Positions 6,768-13,606 of a DNA stretch of 13,703 nucleotides are shown in pieces (position 1 is the first letter of the stretch; each line of letters starts with the position of its first letter). The translations under genes were made by a program, and so were the position numbers. The stretch comes from Parvibaculum sp. (GTDB lineage: Bacteria > Pseudomonadota > Alphaproteobacteria > Parvibaculales > Parvibaculaceae). The stretch spans positions 1 through 13,703 of the forward strand of contig JAGUWA010000038.1 of assembly GCA_020062605.1 (NCBI GenBank). Direction: 5' to 3'. The notes beneath the pieces are model-generated. The model was not told the DNA's origin. It made no database searches and saw nothing but the letters and a program-made list of their open reading frames with translations.

Positions 6768-8678
6768 ATGACGAAAGACTTTCCGCCGAAAGGTCCGGCG
6801 AAACCGTTTACCCCGGGGTTCGGAACGCAAGGTTCGTTCAAGCCGACGGTTGGCCTTCCGGCGAGTGCGGCTGGGGGACGGCCGGCGGTTTCAGGAGGTC
6901 TAGCGGCCGCCGGCTTTCGGCCGCGTGCCGGGCAGGCCAGCCTTTCGTCCGACGATATCGTGCGCCTGCTGCAACTCGGCGGCAGTCATCTCGCGGCGGG
7001 AAGGCTCGAGCATGCGAGCGCGGCGGCTGTGGGCGTGCTCAAGGCCGAACCCCGAAATCCCGATGCGCTTCATCTGATCGGGCTCGTTGCCCTGGGCCGG
7101 GGCGACGCTGAAAAGGCGGAAAAATTTATCGCCGCTGCGGCCGCGCTCATGCCCCGCCATCCCAATGTCTGGGTCAATCTCGGCAATGCGCAGAGAGACC
7201 AGGGAAAGGGGGAGGAGGCTCTTATCTCCTATCTTCGCGCCGAGGCGATCGATTCCAGCTACCCGGAGATTTATCTCAATCGCGGTCAGCTTTATCAGGA
7301 CACATCGCGCTACGAAGAAGCGATCGCCGACTTCGAACGGTTGATCGAATTGCGGCCCAACGAAGCCTCTTCCTATATGCGGGCTTCGGCTGCGGCGGCG
7401 GCCGCCGGCATGTTTCGCGAGGCACTTTCCTTCGGCCATCGTGCGATGGCCGTGCTCGATATCGTGCCGCCGCAAATCAAGGCGGTCGTCGCCACGACCC
7501 ATGAAAGACTTGGCGAACTCGACGCCGCCATCTCCCTTGCCGCAGAGGCGCTCGCCGAGGATTCATCCAACGCAGCCGCGCTGCGGACCTGGTCGAAAGC
7601 GCGCCGGCGGCAGCGCAAGCATGATCAAGCGCTTCTGACCGAATTGAGGACGCGCCTGGAATTACTGGATACCGGCACGATCTCACGGTCGGAAGCACGT
7701 CTCACCTATGCGGAACTGGCGCAGATTTGCGACGAGCAGGGCGATGCCGCAGCCGCATTCTCCTATTTCACCCGGATGAACGATGCGACGAGCGGGCTTC
7801 CAGAACTCAAGCATGTGAACCTGCGCAAGTTCGCCGATGAAGTCGAGAAGCTGATCGAGACTTTTGTGCCCGACTTCGTGAATAGCTGGGCGCCTGTCCC
7901 GGAAAACGAGAAAGAAGCCGGCCACGCTTCTCCGCCGGTTTTTCTTGTCGGGTTTCCGAGATCCGGAACGACATTGCTGGATCAGATACTGGATGCTCAT
8001 CCGGATGTGCAGGTATTCGAGGAGCGGCCGCTGCTCAGAGAGGTGCGGAATACAATCGCGGGATATCCGCGAGGCATCGCGAAGCTGACGGAAACCGATC
8101 GGCAGGCTCTGCGCCAGATATACTGGGAGGCGCTACGCAAGGAAGGGGCGCTGCTCGAGCAAAAGACCGTCATCAACAAGATGCCGCTCGACTCCATTCA
8201 CGCCGGGCTTGTGCATCGTATATTTCCCGAGGCCCGCATCATCTTCGCGCTCCGTCATCCGGCAGATTGCGTTCTCTCCTGCTTCATGCAGGACTTCGTT
8301 CCGAATGGCGCCATGGTGAACTTCCTGACGCTTGAAGGTTCGGCGCGCTTCTACGACCGAGTGTTCACGCTCTGGCAGCGCTACCGCGAATTATTGCCGC
8401 TGAACGTTCAGGAGGTTCGCTACGAGAATCTCGTTGCCGATCTCAGGGCAGAGGTCGAGCCGATGCTATCCTTTCTCGATCTCGACTGGAACGATGCCGT
8501 GAGCAATCCGGCAGCACACGCGCTTGCGCGCGGGACAATCCGTACGCCATCCTATTCGCAGGTGACGCAACCGATCTATTCGACCGCAACCGAAAGATGG
8601 CGCCGTTACGAAGAGCAGATGAAGCCGGTGCTCCCCATCCTGAAGCCGCATGTGGAGCGGCTTGGCTATTCCCTGTAG
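6768..8678 (+). CDS. TPR-repeat sulfotransferase (Sulfotransfer_3-like) fusion
   Basis: Two-part protein of 636 residues. Residues 1-55 are a Pro/Gly/Lys-rich, probably disordered leader. About 62-300 form roughly six TPR helix pairs (for example PNVWVNLGNAQRDQGKGEEA at 132-151), a protein-binding scaffold. About 388-636 form a sulfotransferase domain with the 5'-phosphosulfate loop VGFPRSGTT (394-402), EERPLL (418-423), INKMPLD (469-475) and the 3'-phosphate site FALRHPADCVLSCF (Arg496, Ser504). The C-terminal YSQVTQPIYSTATERWRRYE (595-614) is typical of this TPR-fused group. A TGA in frame at 6756-6758 makes ATG 6768 the first possible start; its SD is poor. There is no signal peptide. It is followed after 7 bp by a response regulator. 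The acceptor is unknown. Confidence 0.93.
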   Translation: MTKDFPPKGPAKPFTPGFGTQGSFKPTVGLPASAAGGRPAVSGGLAAAGFRPRAGQASLSSDDIVRLLQLGGSHLAAGRLEHASAAAVGVLKAEPRNPDALHLIGLVALGRGDAEKAEKFIAAAAALMPRHPNVWVNLGNAQRDQGKGEEALISYLRAEAIDSSYPEIYLNRGQLYQDTSRYEEAIADFERLIELRPNEASSYMRASAAAAAAGMFREALSFGHRAMAVLDIVPPQIKAVVATTHERLGELDAAISLAAEALAEDSSNAAALRTWSKARRRQRKHDQALLTELRTRLELLDTGTISRSEARLTYAELAQICDEQGDAAAAFSYFTRMNDATSGLPELKHVNLRKFADEVEKLIETFVPDFVNSWAPVPENEKEAGHASPPVFLVGFPRSGTTLLDQILDAHPDVQVFEERPLLREVRNTIAGYPRGIAKLTETDRQALRQIYWEALRKEGALLEQKTVINKMPLDSIHAGLVHRIFPEARIIFALRHPADCVLSCFMQDFVPNGAMVNFLTLEGSARFYDRVFTLWQRYRELLPLNVQEVRYENLVADLRAEVEPMLSFLDLDWNDAVSNPAAHALARGTIRTPSYSQVTQPIYSTATERWRRYEEQMKPVLPILKPHVERLGYSL

Positions 8679-8685
8679 AGAGAGC

Positions 8686-9372
8686 ATGAACGGAACAAAG
8701 AAAATACTCGTTGTCGACGATGACGACACGCTGCGGAACTCGCTTGCCGAGCAACTTCAGCTTCATGAAGAATTTTCCTGCATAGCCGTAGCGACGGGAG
8801 CGGCGGGCCTCGACCATGTGCGTGCTGCCCATGTCGACCTCGTGCTGCTCGATGTCGGGTTGCCGGACATGGACGGCCGGGAAGTTTGCCGGCTTATGCG
8901 CAAGGCGGGTGTGAAGGTGCCGATCATCATGCTGACCGGCGCCGACACCGACTCGGACACGATACTTGGCCTCGATGCGGGCGCGAACGACTATGTCACC
9001 AAGCCATTCCGCTTTGGTGTCCTGCTCGCCCGTCTTCGCGCGCATCTACGCAGTCACGAGCAGAGCGAAGATGCGGTCTTCAAGATCGGGCCCTATTCCT
9101 TCCGGCCGAGCGCGAAGGTGCTGGTGGATGCCCAGGAAAAAAAGGTAAGGCTGACCGAGAAGGAAACGTCGATCCTGAAATATCTCTATCGCGCCGGATC
9201 CAAAGTGGTCGGGCGCGACACGCTTCTGGCGGAGGTGTGGGGCTACAATTCAGGCGTCACGACACATACGCTCGAGACGCACATCTACCGCCTGCGGCAG
9301 AAGATCGAGCAGGATCCATCGAGTGCTGAAATTCTGGTGACCGAAGCGGGGGGATATCGGCTCGTGCCGTAA
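8686..9372 (+). CDS. OmpR/PhoB-type response regulator, orphan (CenR-like)
   Basis: DNA-binding response regulator of 228 residues. The receiver domain (about 6-120) has the acidic pocket DDDD (11-14), phosphoacceptor Asp56 (LLLDV reads here as LVLLDVGLP), Thr84 and Lys106 in TKPF. A winged-helix domain (about 132-226) ends in THTLETHIYRLRQKIEQDP and TEAGGYRLVP. From memory it strongly resembles the conserved alphaproteobacterial orphan group that includes CenR, an envelope regulator, but I cannot prove orthology. I start it at ATG 8686, 7 bp after the TPR-sulfotransferase stop, rather than at 8650 inside that gene. No histidine kinase is in the window, so the partner is encoded elsewhere. 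The SD is an AGAGAG stretch. Confidence 0.92.
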   Translation: MNGTKKILVVDDDDTLRNSLAEQLQLHEEFSCIAVATGAAGLDHVRAAHVDLVLLDVGLPDMDGREVCRLMRKAGVKVPIIMLTGADTDSDTILGLDAGANDYVTKPFRFGVLLARLRAHLRSHEQSEDAVFKIGPYSFRPSAKVLVDAQEKKVRLTEKETSILKYLYRAGSKVVGRDTLLAEVWGYNSGVTTHTLETHIYRLRQKIEQDPSSAEILVTEAGGYRLVP

Positions 9373-9377
9373 GAGGT

Positions 9378-9542
9378 TCAGGCCCTTGCCGTCAACGACA
9401 GCATGACAACCGCGCCGAGCGTGAGCGGTGTCCCGATGAGCGCCGCAATGACGAGTGCGCCCGGGCCCCAGGCGATGACGGCGATCGCCAGAAGCAGCAG
9501 GATGTTGATGAGGAAGAGGGTGGGGCCGTCTATGCGGTCCAT
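9378..9542 (-). CDS. Small two-helix membrane protein
   Basis: A 54-residue protein with two predicted membrane helices: TLFLINILLLLAIAVIAW (about 8-25) and ALVIAALIGTPLTLGAVVML (about 29-48), joined by a GPG turn. The first residues MDRIDG are polar. ATG 9542 is preceded by GGGAG (9554-9550) with a 7-nt spacing. A longer frame from 9827 antisense to the thioesterase is rejected as an N-terminal extension because it is Arg/Ser-rich. The stop is only 5 bp from the convergent response-regulator stop. I recognise no family; the function is unknown. Confidence 0.75.
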   Translation of the reverse strand: MDRIDGPTLFLINILLLLAIAVIAWGPGALVIAALIGTPLTLGAVVMLSLTARA

Positions 9543-9631
9543 TTTGGAGCTCCCGGCAGATTTTCGGAACGGCCCTTCATTTGCCGTGCCTCGGGCGGCA
9601 ATCCAAGCGGACGAATCGACGCAGGACCTTC

Positions 9632-10096
9632 TCAGGCGTCTCCTTCGACATTTGCCGTCAGGGCATAGGTCGCCGCGAATTCCGGCGGCATGCGCGTCGC
9701 CCGGCCCGTTTCCACGTTGATGCAGACGAAATCGGTCGTGCCGCGAAGCAAGGTCTCGCCTGTGCCCGCGTTGACCATCTGAAAGCGGCGTCTGAGCCGG
9801 AGACGCCCGTCGTTCCCCGTGATCCATGTTCCGACGAGAACGGTCTCGCCTTCGCGGCTGGCGGCAAGATATTCGAGCTCGTGGCGCCGGACGACCATGC
9901 CACGGTTCAGTCGCGCATAGCTCGCAAAGTCGAGGCCAAGCGCTTTGGAGTGTTCCCAGGCCGCCTTCGCCATCCAGGTGAGGTAGACGACATTGTTCGT
10001 ATGCTGAAAATCGTCGATATGCTGACGCTCAACTCTCGTCTCGAAGACGAACGGGTTTGGCCAATCCCAGGCGATCTCCACATGCTTTCGTTCCAT
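9632..10096 (-). CDS. Acyl-CoA thioesterase, 4HBT/YbgC-FadM hotdog type
   Basis: Predicted hotdog-fold thioesterase of 154 residues that would hydrolyse acyl-CoA or aromatic-CoA esters in the cytoplasm. The diagnostic block HIDDFQHTNNVVYLTWMAKA (26-45) matches the YbgC/FadM pattern of an Asp, then H-x-N-N-x-x-Y, that begins the catalytic helix. LRLRRRFQMVNAGTGETLLR and TDFVCINVETGRATRMPPEF are the strand pair and the usual closing segment. ATG 10096 has GGGAG about 10 nt upstream. It is divergent from the cNMP-binding protein gene across 104 bp, so the promoters are close. The substrate cannot be read from sequence. Confidence 0.9.
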   Translation of the reverse strand: MERKHVEIAWDWPNPFVFETRVERQHIDDFQHTNNVVYLTWMAKAAWEHSKALGLDFASYARLNRGMVVRRHELEYLAASREGETVLVGTWITGNDGRLRLRRRFQMVNAGTGETLLRGTTDFVCINVETGRATRMPPEFAATYALTANVEGDA

Positions 10097-10156
10097 CGAA
10101 CGCCGCTCCCGTTTTCAATTCGTCTGTTCTTAGCGGTCCCGGGGCCGCCGCGCAAA

Positions 10157-10187
10157 CGGAGGGGCGGGACAGGCCGCTTCCCCTCCG
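10157..10187 (+). promoter_or_regulatory. 8-bp inverted repeat just upstream of the cNMP-binding gene
   Basis: CGGAGGGG (10157-10164) and CCCCTCCG (10180-10187) are perfect arms 15 nt apart, ending 13 nt before the ATG at 10201. It could be a leader hairpin or an operator shared with the divergent thioesterase. No Shine-Dalgarno is visible next to the ATG, so structure or leaderless start may matter. Confidence 0.4.
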
Positions 10188-10200
10188 CTATTCTCGGTTC

Positions 10201-10686
10201 ATGAGCCTTGAACCTGCCGTCGCCCTTCTTCAGTGCGTGGACCTCTTCGCCGGTCTCGATCCCGTGCGCCTCGAGGTTGTCGCCTTCACCTGCGAAAGGC
10301 GGGAATATGCCCCGGGCGATAAGCTCTTCGAGGCGGGAGAGGAAGCGGACTGCGCCTGGCTCATCATCGAGGGCGAAGCCGCAATGCTGGCGGAGGGGGA
10401 GGGTGGCGCCCCGCGAGCGCTGCGGCTTGACAGCGGCGATCTCATCGGCGAAACGGCGCTGTTCAAACGAGAGCGGCGGCGAACAAGCGTACGCGCGGTG
10501 ACGAGACTGCTGACGCTGCGGATCGGACGGGACATGTTCCAGCGGTTGCTCGGCGAATTTCCGGAGATGGCCGGCGCGGTCGCGACGCGGCTTGCAAACA
10601 GGCTGGACGATGCTGGTGCCGAACTTCGTGTGCTTCAGATGCGGTTTGGCCGCAACGGGAAAAAGGGCGGGAAACGGATAGAATGA
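10201..10686 (+). CDS. Single-domain cyclic-nucleotide-binding protein (no HTH)
   Basis: CRP/cNMP-binding beta-roll of 161 residues. It shows FAGLDPVRLEVVAFTCERRE (16-35), YAPGDKLFEAGEEADCAWLI (36-55) and the phosphate-binding cassette SGDLIGETALF (78-88) then RRTSVRA (93-99). Glu84 and Arg93 correspond to CAP Glu72 and Arg82; the CAP Ser83 position is Arg94. The C-terminus (about 112-161) is a helix ending in a basic tail and has no DNA-binding domain, unlike CRP/FNR. It may be a sensor subunit or partner protein. Its stop TGA overlaps the ATG of the thioesterase gene (ATGA at 10683-10686), which indicates translational coupling. An extended frame from 10057 is rejected because it covers the divergent promoter and is Arg/Pro-rich. 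Confidence 0.88.
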   Translation: MSLEPAVALLQCVDLFAGLDPVRLEVVAFTCERREYAPGDKLFEAGEEADCAWLIIEGEAAMLAEGEGGAPRALRLDSGDLIGETALFKRERRRTSVRAVTRLLTLRIGRDMFQRLLGEFPEMAGAVATRLANRLDDAGAELRVLQMRFGRNGKKGGKRIE

Positions 10687-11153
10687 GCGATGTGAAACCG
10701 GTGGGCGATTGGCCACCAAACATTCAGGCCGTGTTCAAGCGAATGGCACCGGCGAGCCGCTATCTCGGGCTTGAAATTCTGGAAGCGCACAAGGACAGCC
10801 GCACGGTGAAGGTTGCATTCAATGCCGGGCCCGACCTCTGCAACATGTGGGGCGGCATTCAGGGCGGCATGGTCGCAGCGATGCTCGACGATGTAATGAG
10901 CTTGGCCGTGGGGCTCGATCTCGAATGGGGTCAGATCTCGCCCACGCTCGAGCTCAAGGTGTCGATGCTGAACGCCGCGCGGCCCGGCCGCATCATCGGG
11001 ACGGGCCGCGTCATAAAGCGCGGAAAGTCGGTCGGGTTTATCGAGGGGGAGCTCGCCGACGAAGAGGGAAAGCTTCTTGCGACGGGAAGTTCGACGGCGA
11101 CCTTCGTGACGCTCAAGAAAAAAGCGCCATCGGGCGAGACCGTTCAGGCGTAG
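10683..11153 (+). CDS. PaaI-type hotdog thioesterase
   Basis: Predicted acyl-CoA thioesterase of the PaaI/YdiI hotdog group, 156 residues. The core is NMWGGIQGGMVAAMLDDVMS (54-73), the family's catalytic loop and helix (HGG equivalent at WGG 56-58, acidic pair Asp69-Asp70). TLELKVSMLNAARPGRIIGT and KSVGFIEGELADEEGKLLAT give the antiparallel strands. Its ATG lies inside the stop of the cNMP-binding gene, so the two proteins are made together, perhaps in fixed ratio. It overlaps the convergent TetR gene by 10 bp. The substrate is unknown; phenylacetyl-CoA pathway genes, the classical PaaI context, are absent here. Confidence 0.92.
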   Translation: MSDVKPVGDWPPNIQAVFKRMAPASRYLGLEILEAHKDSRTVKVAFNAGPDLCNMWGGIQGGMVAAMLDDVMSLAVGLDLEWGQISPTLELKVSMLNAARPGRIIGTGRVIKRGKSVGFIEGELADEEGKLLATGSSTATFVTLKKKAPSGETVQA

Positions 11154-11767
11154 GCGTTTCTGTCGAAATAGTGCCGCGCTTCCTTCGTCAGGTGGGTTTC
11201 GAAGAGCGCGAAATGATGGCGGATACCGGCATTCAGCGCCGCCTTGTCGAGCTTGAGCACGCGGCGCGTTTCGCGAAGAAAGCTCGGCCAGTAGCGAATC
11301 ACCATCCAGGTGTTGTCGGCGAGCGGGGCCAGTTCGTCCTCCGGCATGTCCAGGTGCCTTGCCTCGATCATGTGACCGAAGAAGCGGATCAGCATGCTTG
11401 TGGTCATCTCGTAGATCCGGTGGACGCGGTCTTCGAGCTCGGGCGATGTGCGGCCATATTCCGCCTGGTCGCGGTAGAGATACTGGTAGGTCCAGACTTC
11501 CTCGAACACCATGCGATTAAAAAGGGCATAGTTTTCGAGCACCGTTTCCGGCGTCGAGGGAATCGAGAGGCGCTTGTCGATGAGAACGAAGAGTGCAAGC
11601 TGGTGCGCCCTTACCAGGTCGCGCTTGGTGCGGAAGTGATACCAGAGGTTGCCTTCCGAAATACCGACCTCCTCCGAGATTCTGGCTGTCGTGACGGCAT
11701 CGTAGCCGTTCTCGTTGAAGAGCCTGAGGCTCGCCGCGAGAATCCTGTCCTTGGTCTTGGGTGCCAT
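11144..11767 (-). CDS. TetR/AcrR family transcriptional regulator
   Basis: DNA-binding repressor-type protein of 207 residues. The N-terminal helix-turn-helix is TKDRILAASLRLFNENGYDA (5-24) followed by VTTARISEEVGISEGNLWYH (25-44), with the recognition helix in ISEGNLWYHF. Residues about 55-207 form the helical ligand-binding and dimer domain, rich in aromatics (FEEVWTYQYLYRDQ, WMVIRYWPSF), suggesting a hydrophobic ligand. I chose ATG 11767; a frame from 11884 and a GTG at 11797 add a basic tail with no SD, but the GTG start cannot be excluded. It is convergent with the PaaI-type thioesterase. Tandem palindromes 160-200 bp upstream may be its own operator. Confidence 0.92.
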   Translation of the reverse strand: MAPKTKDRILAASLRLFNENGYDAVTTARISEEVGISEGNLWYHFRTKRDLVRAHQLALFVLIDKRLSIPSTPETVLENYALFNRMVFEEVWTYQYLYRDQAEYGRTSPELEDRVHRIYEMTTSMLIRFFGHMIEARHLDMPEDELAPLADNTWMVIRYWPSFLRETRRVLKLDKAALNAGIRHHFALFETHLTKEARHYFDRNAYA

Positions 11768-12075
11768 GCCGTTTCGTTTCTTCGTGGGTCTTTTCACTTT
11801 GTGGGCTTGCCGCCGCAGCGCCAGTGCGATTGCGGAGCACCCTTCTTGTACCCGCGGCGGCGGCTGCGACAAAGGCCGCATCAAGGCATCGAGGCCTGCA
11901 AGGCGCCCAACCTGCCCACTTGCGCGAATAGGGTCAACACCCTAATATGGGGTATCTACCCTAACTAGAACCGGCCACCGGAGCCCCCCAATTGTTCCGG
12001 ATGGCGGCAGATACCGGTAGGAACCCCAGGAGCGGGCGGCGGGAGGCGTTTACCCCGAAAGCTGGCCCCCCCCAG
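11768..12075. other. Regulatory gap between xthA and tetR
   Basis: About 308 bp downstream of xthA and upstream of tetR, both on the minus strand. It contains the tandem palindromes (11929-11963), an AT-richer patch around them, and the dyad at the xthA stop. Frames crossing it are shadows. No RNA gene is seen. Confidence 0.6.
11929..11963 (-). promoter_or_regulatory. Two tandem 16-bp palindromes, probable TetR-type operators
   Basis: Site 1 (11929-11944) is the perfect palindrome TAGGGT-CAAC-ACCCTA. Site 2 (11948-11963) is TGGGGT-ATCT-ACCCTA, with one mismatched arm base. Their centres are 19 bp apart, about two helical turns. A TTGACC box (11937-11932, minus) lies inside site 1 and could serve as the -35 of tetR, though no good -10 is seen downstream. 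Size, symmetry and place fit autoregulation by the TetR protein; this is inference. Confidence 0.55.
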
Positions 12076-12077
12076 CT
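12060..12077 (-). terminator. Possible weak terminator at the xthA stop
   Basis: AGCTGG (12060-12065) and CCAGCT (12072-12077) pair across a six-base homopolymer loop (C on plus, G on minus). The stem includes part of the xthA stop codon. Only TTT follows on the minus strand, so it is a marginal terminator. Confidence 0.3.
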
Positions 12078-12882
12078 AAAGCCTCAGCGTCGCGATTACC
12101 GGCGCATGGTCCGACGCCCGCTCCCACCCCCTCGCATCCTTGCGGACCTTCATGGCGACAGGCGCATCCGAGAGTGCTGGCGTGGCCCAGATGTGATCGA
12201 GGCGGCGGCCGCGATCGGCGGCTTCCCAGTCCTTCGCGCGATAGCTCCACCACGAATAGAGCTTCTCCGTCTCCGGCACGAAGCGGCGCATCACGTCCAC
12301 CCAGTCATGCGATGCATAGAGCTCGTTCATGAGCTCTACCTCGACCGGGGTATGGCTCACGACCTTCAGGAGCTGCTTGTGCGACCAGACATCGTGTTCC
12401 AGCGGCGCGATGTTGAGGTCGCCGAGAAGCATCATACGATTCGTGGATTTCGATTTCTGCTTTTCGTAGAGGCGGATCATCTCGCGGAGGAAGGCAAGCT
12501 TGTGGGCGAACTTGTCGTTGATTGCCGGATCGGGCTCATCGCCCCCTGCCGGGACATAGAAATTGTGGATGCGCAAACCACCCGGGACATCGAGATCGGT
12601 CGCGATGTGCCTGCAATCGCCTTTCTCGCAGAAATCCAGACTTTCGACTTTCCTGAAGGGGATGCGGCTCAGCGTGGCGACACCGTGGTAGCCCTTCTGA
12701 CCGTGAACGGCGACATGTTCGTAGCCCGCCTTCTTGATGTCCTTCAGGGGAAAGGCATCGTTGATGCACTTGATCTCCTGAAGACAAAGTACGTCCGGGC
12801 GCTCCTCGGCGAGCAGCCGCTCGACCAGATTGATCCGTAGACGGACGGAATTGATGTTCCAGGTTGCGATCTTGAAGTCCAA
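12076..12882 (-). CDS. xthA: Exodeoxyribonuclease III / AP endonuclease
   Basis: Mg-dependent nuclease of the exonuclease III family, which cuts DNA at abasic sites in base-excision repair and degrades 3' ends. It has 268 residues, the normal length. All catalytic blocks are present: ATWNINS (6-12), LQEIK with Glu36, GYHGVAT (64-70), NFYVPAG with Tyr109, LLGDLNIAP with Asp155 and Asn157, YSWWSYR (209-215), RRLDHIW with Asp229, and the C-terminal SDHAPV with Asp258-His259. The start is a TTG at 12882, two codons before the family's usual FKIATWN; I see no ATG or GTG nearby in frame. It lies 32 bp downstream of the 207-residue hypothetical on the same strand and may be co-transcribed with it. 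Confidence 0.96.
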   Translation of the reverse strand: MDFKIATWNINSVRLRINLVERLLAEERPDVLCLQEIKCINDAFPLKDIKKAGYEHVAVHGQKGYHGVATLSRIPFRKVESLDFCEKGDCRHIATDLDVPGGLRIHNFYVPAGGDEPDPAINDKFAHKLAFLREMIRLYEKQKSKSTNRMMLLGDLNIAPLEHDVWSHKQLLKVVSHTPVEVELMNELYASHDWVDVMRRFVPETEKLYSWWSYRAKDWEAADRGRRLDHIWATPALSDAPVAMKVRKDARGWERASDHAPVIATLRL

Positions 12883-12914
12883 CGTCTTGTCCGTTTCTCT
12901 TGTGGTTCGGAGGG

Positions 12915-13538
12915 TCAGAAGATGTTGAAGGTGAGGCCGGCAATGCCGATTGGCCAGCGTCCCCGCGTGAAGAGCGCAAACTTGCGGCGGAAGGGGTGAT
13001 CGTCGTCACCGCCAGCGACAAGGGAAAGAGCCGCGCCGTGAGCGGCATGGAGGGCGGCGCCCGCGGCCGCGTTCAGCAGCTCCTCGTCCTCGACCTCCCA
13101 GAAATGCGCGGCGTCGTGGACGGCCATGCGCACGCGCTCACCGAGGAGCGCGGACACGTGCGTCATTGCAATATTGAGCGCATCTTCGCTCAGATGATCG
13201 AGTGCATCGGTCACGAGGGCCGCGCGCAACCCCTCCTCGGCCTCCCAATGCGCGGGATCGATGTCGAGTGCCATGGCGGCGTCGGCCGCTTCCACCCAGT
13301 CGCGAAGACGTGCCGGTTCGGCGTCGGGAAAGCCGAGGCCGTCGAGATAGGCCCGCGCGAGCGCCTTGACCTCACGGTCGAGAGGCCGCCCGAGCCGCGT
13401 GAACCAGGGCATGTTGACGGCCTCCTCGGCAAAGCGGCGCAGCCCGGCGAGAATGGGAATCTCAGCCTCCAGCGCGTCGAGCTCGGCGTCGGTGATCAGC
13501 AGTTGCGGCTCGTTGCCGTCGTCGAAAAGGCGTGACAT
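12915..13538 (-). CDS. Conserved hypothetical protein, acidic, helical
   Basis: I recognise no named family. It has 207 residues, is acidic and Ala/Leu/Glu-rich, and is probably all-helical up to about residue 160. Notable segments are ITDAELDALEAEIPILAGLR (15-34), MPWFTRLGRPLDREVKALAR (43-62) and RMAVHDAAHFWEVEDEELLN (136-155). The C-terminus turns hydrophobic and aromatic (FALFTRGRWPIGIAGLTFNIF). There is no signal peptide or clear membrane helix. ATG 13538 has only a weak SD. Codon usage shows strong GC at third positions like its neighbours, so a real gene is likely. It sits directly upstream of xthA, and the repeat array starts 68 bp upstream of its start. Confidence 0.78.
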   Translation of the reverse strand: MSRLFDDGNEPQLLITDAELDALEAEIPILAGLRRFAEEAVNMPWFTRLGRPLDREVKALARAYLDGLGFPDAEPARLRDWVEAADAAMALDIDPAHWEAEEGLRAALVTDALDHLSEDALNIAMTHVSALLGERVRMAVHDAAHFWEVEDEELLNAAAGAALHAAHGAALSLVAGGDDDHPFRRKFALFTRGRWPIGIAGLTFNIF

Positions 13539-13606
13539 GTCCGGTTGGGTGCTCGTTCGGTGGGAGGGGGAGCTTAGTCTTTTGCACAGGCGCGGCGCAA
13601 AGCCCC

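Noticed and set aside
9378..9827. 149-codon version of the small membrane protein
   Set aside because: The first 95 residues are Arg/Ser-rich and antisense-frame to the thioesterase; the internal ATG has the proper SD.
11992..12840. 282-codon plus-strand frame opposite xthA
   Set aside because: Complete exonuclease III motifs lie on the other strand; this translation is low-complexity and rich in Arg and Pro.
12900..13535. 211-codon plus-strand frame opposite the 207-residue hypothetical
   Set aside because: Both strands are open, so this needed a choice. The minus frame begins with ATG, has a balanced helical composition and sits head-to-tail with xthA; the plus frame is Gly/Arg-rich with no good SD.
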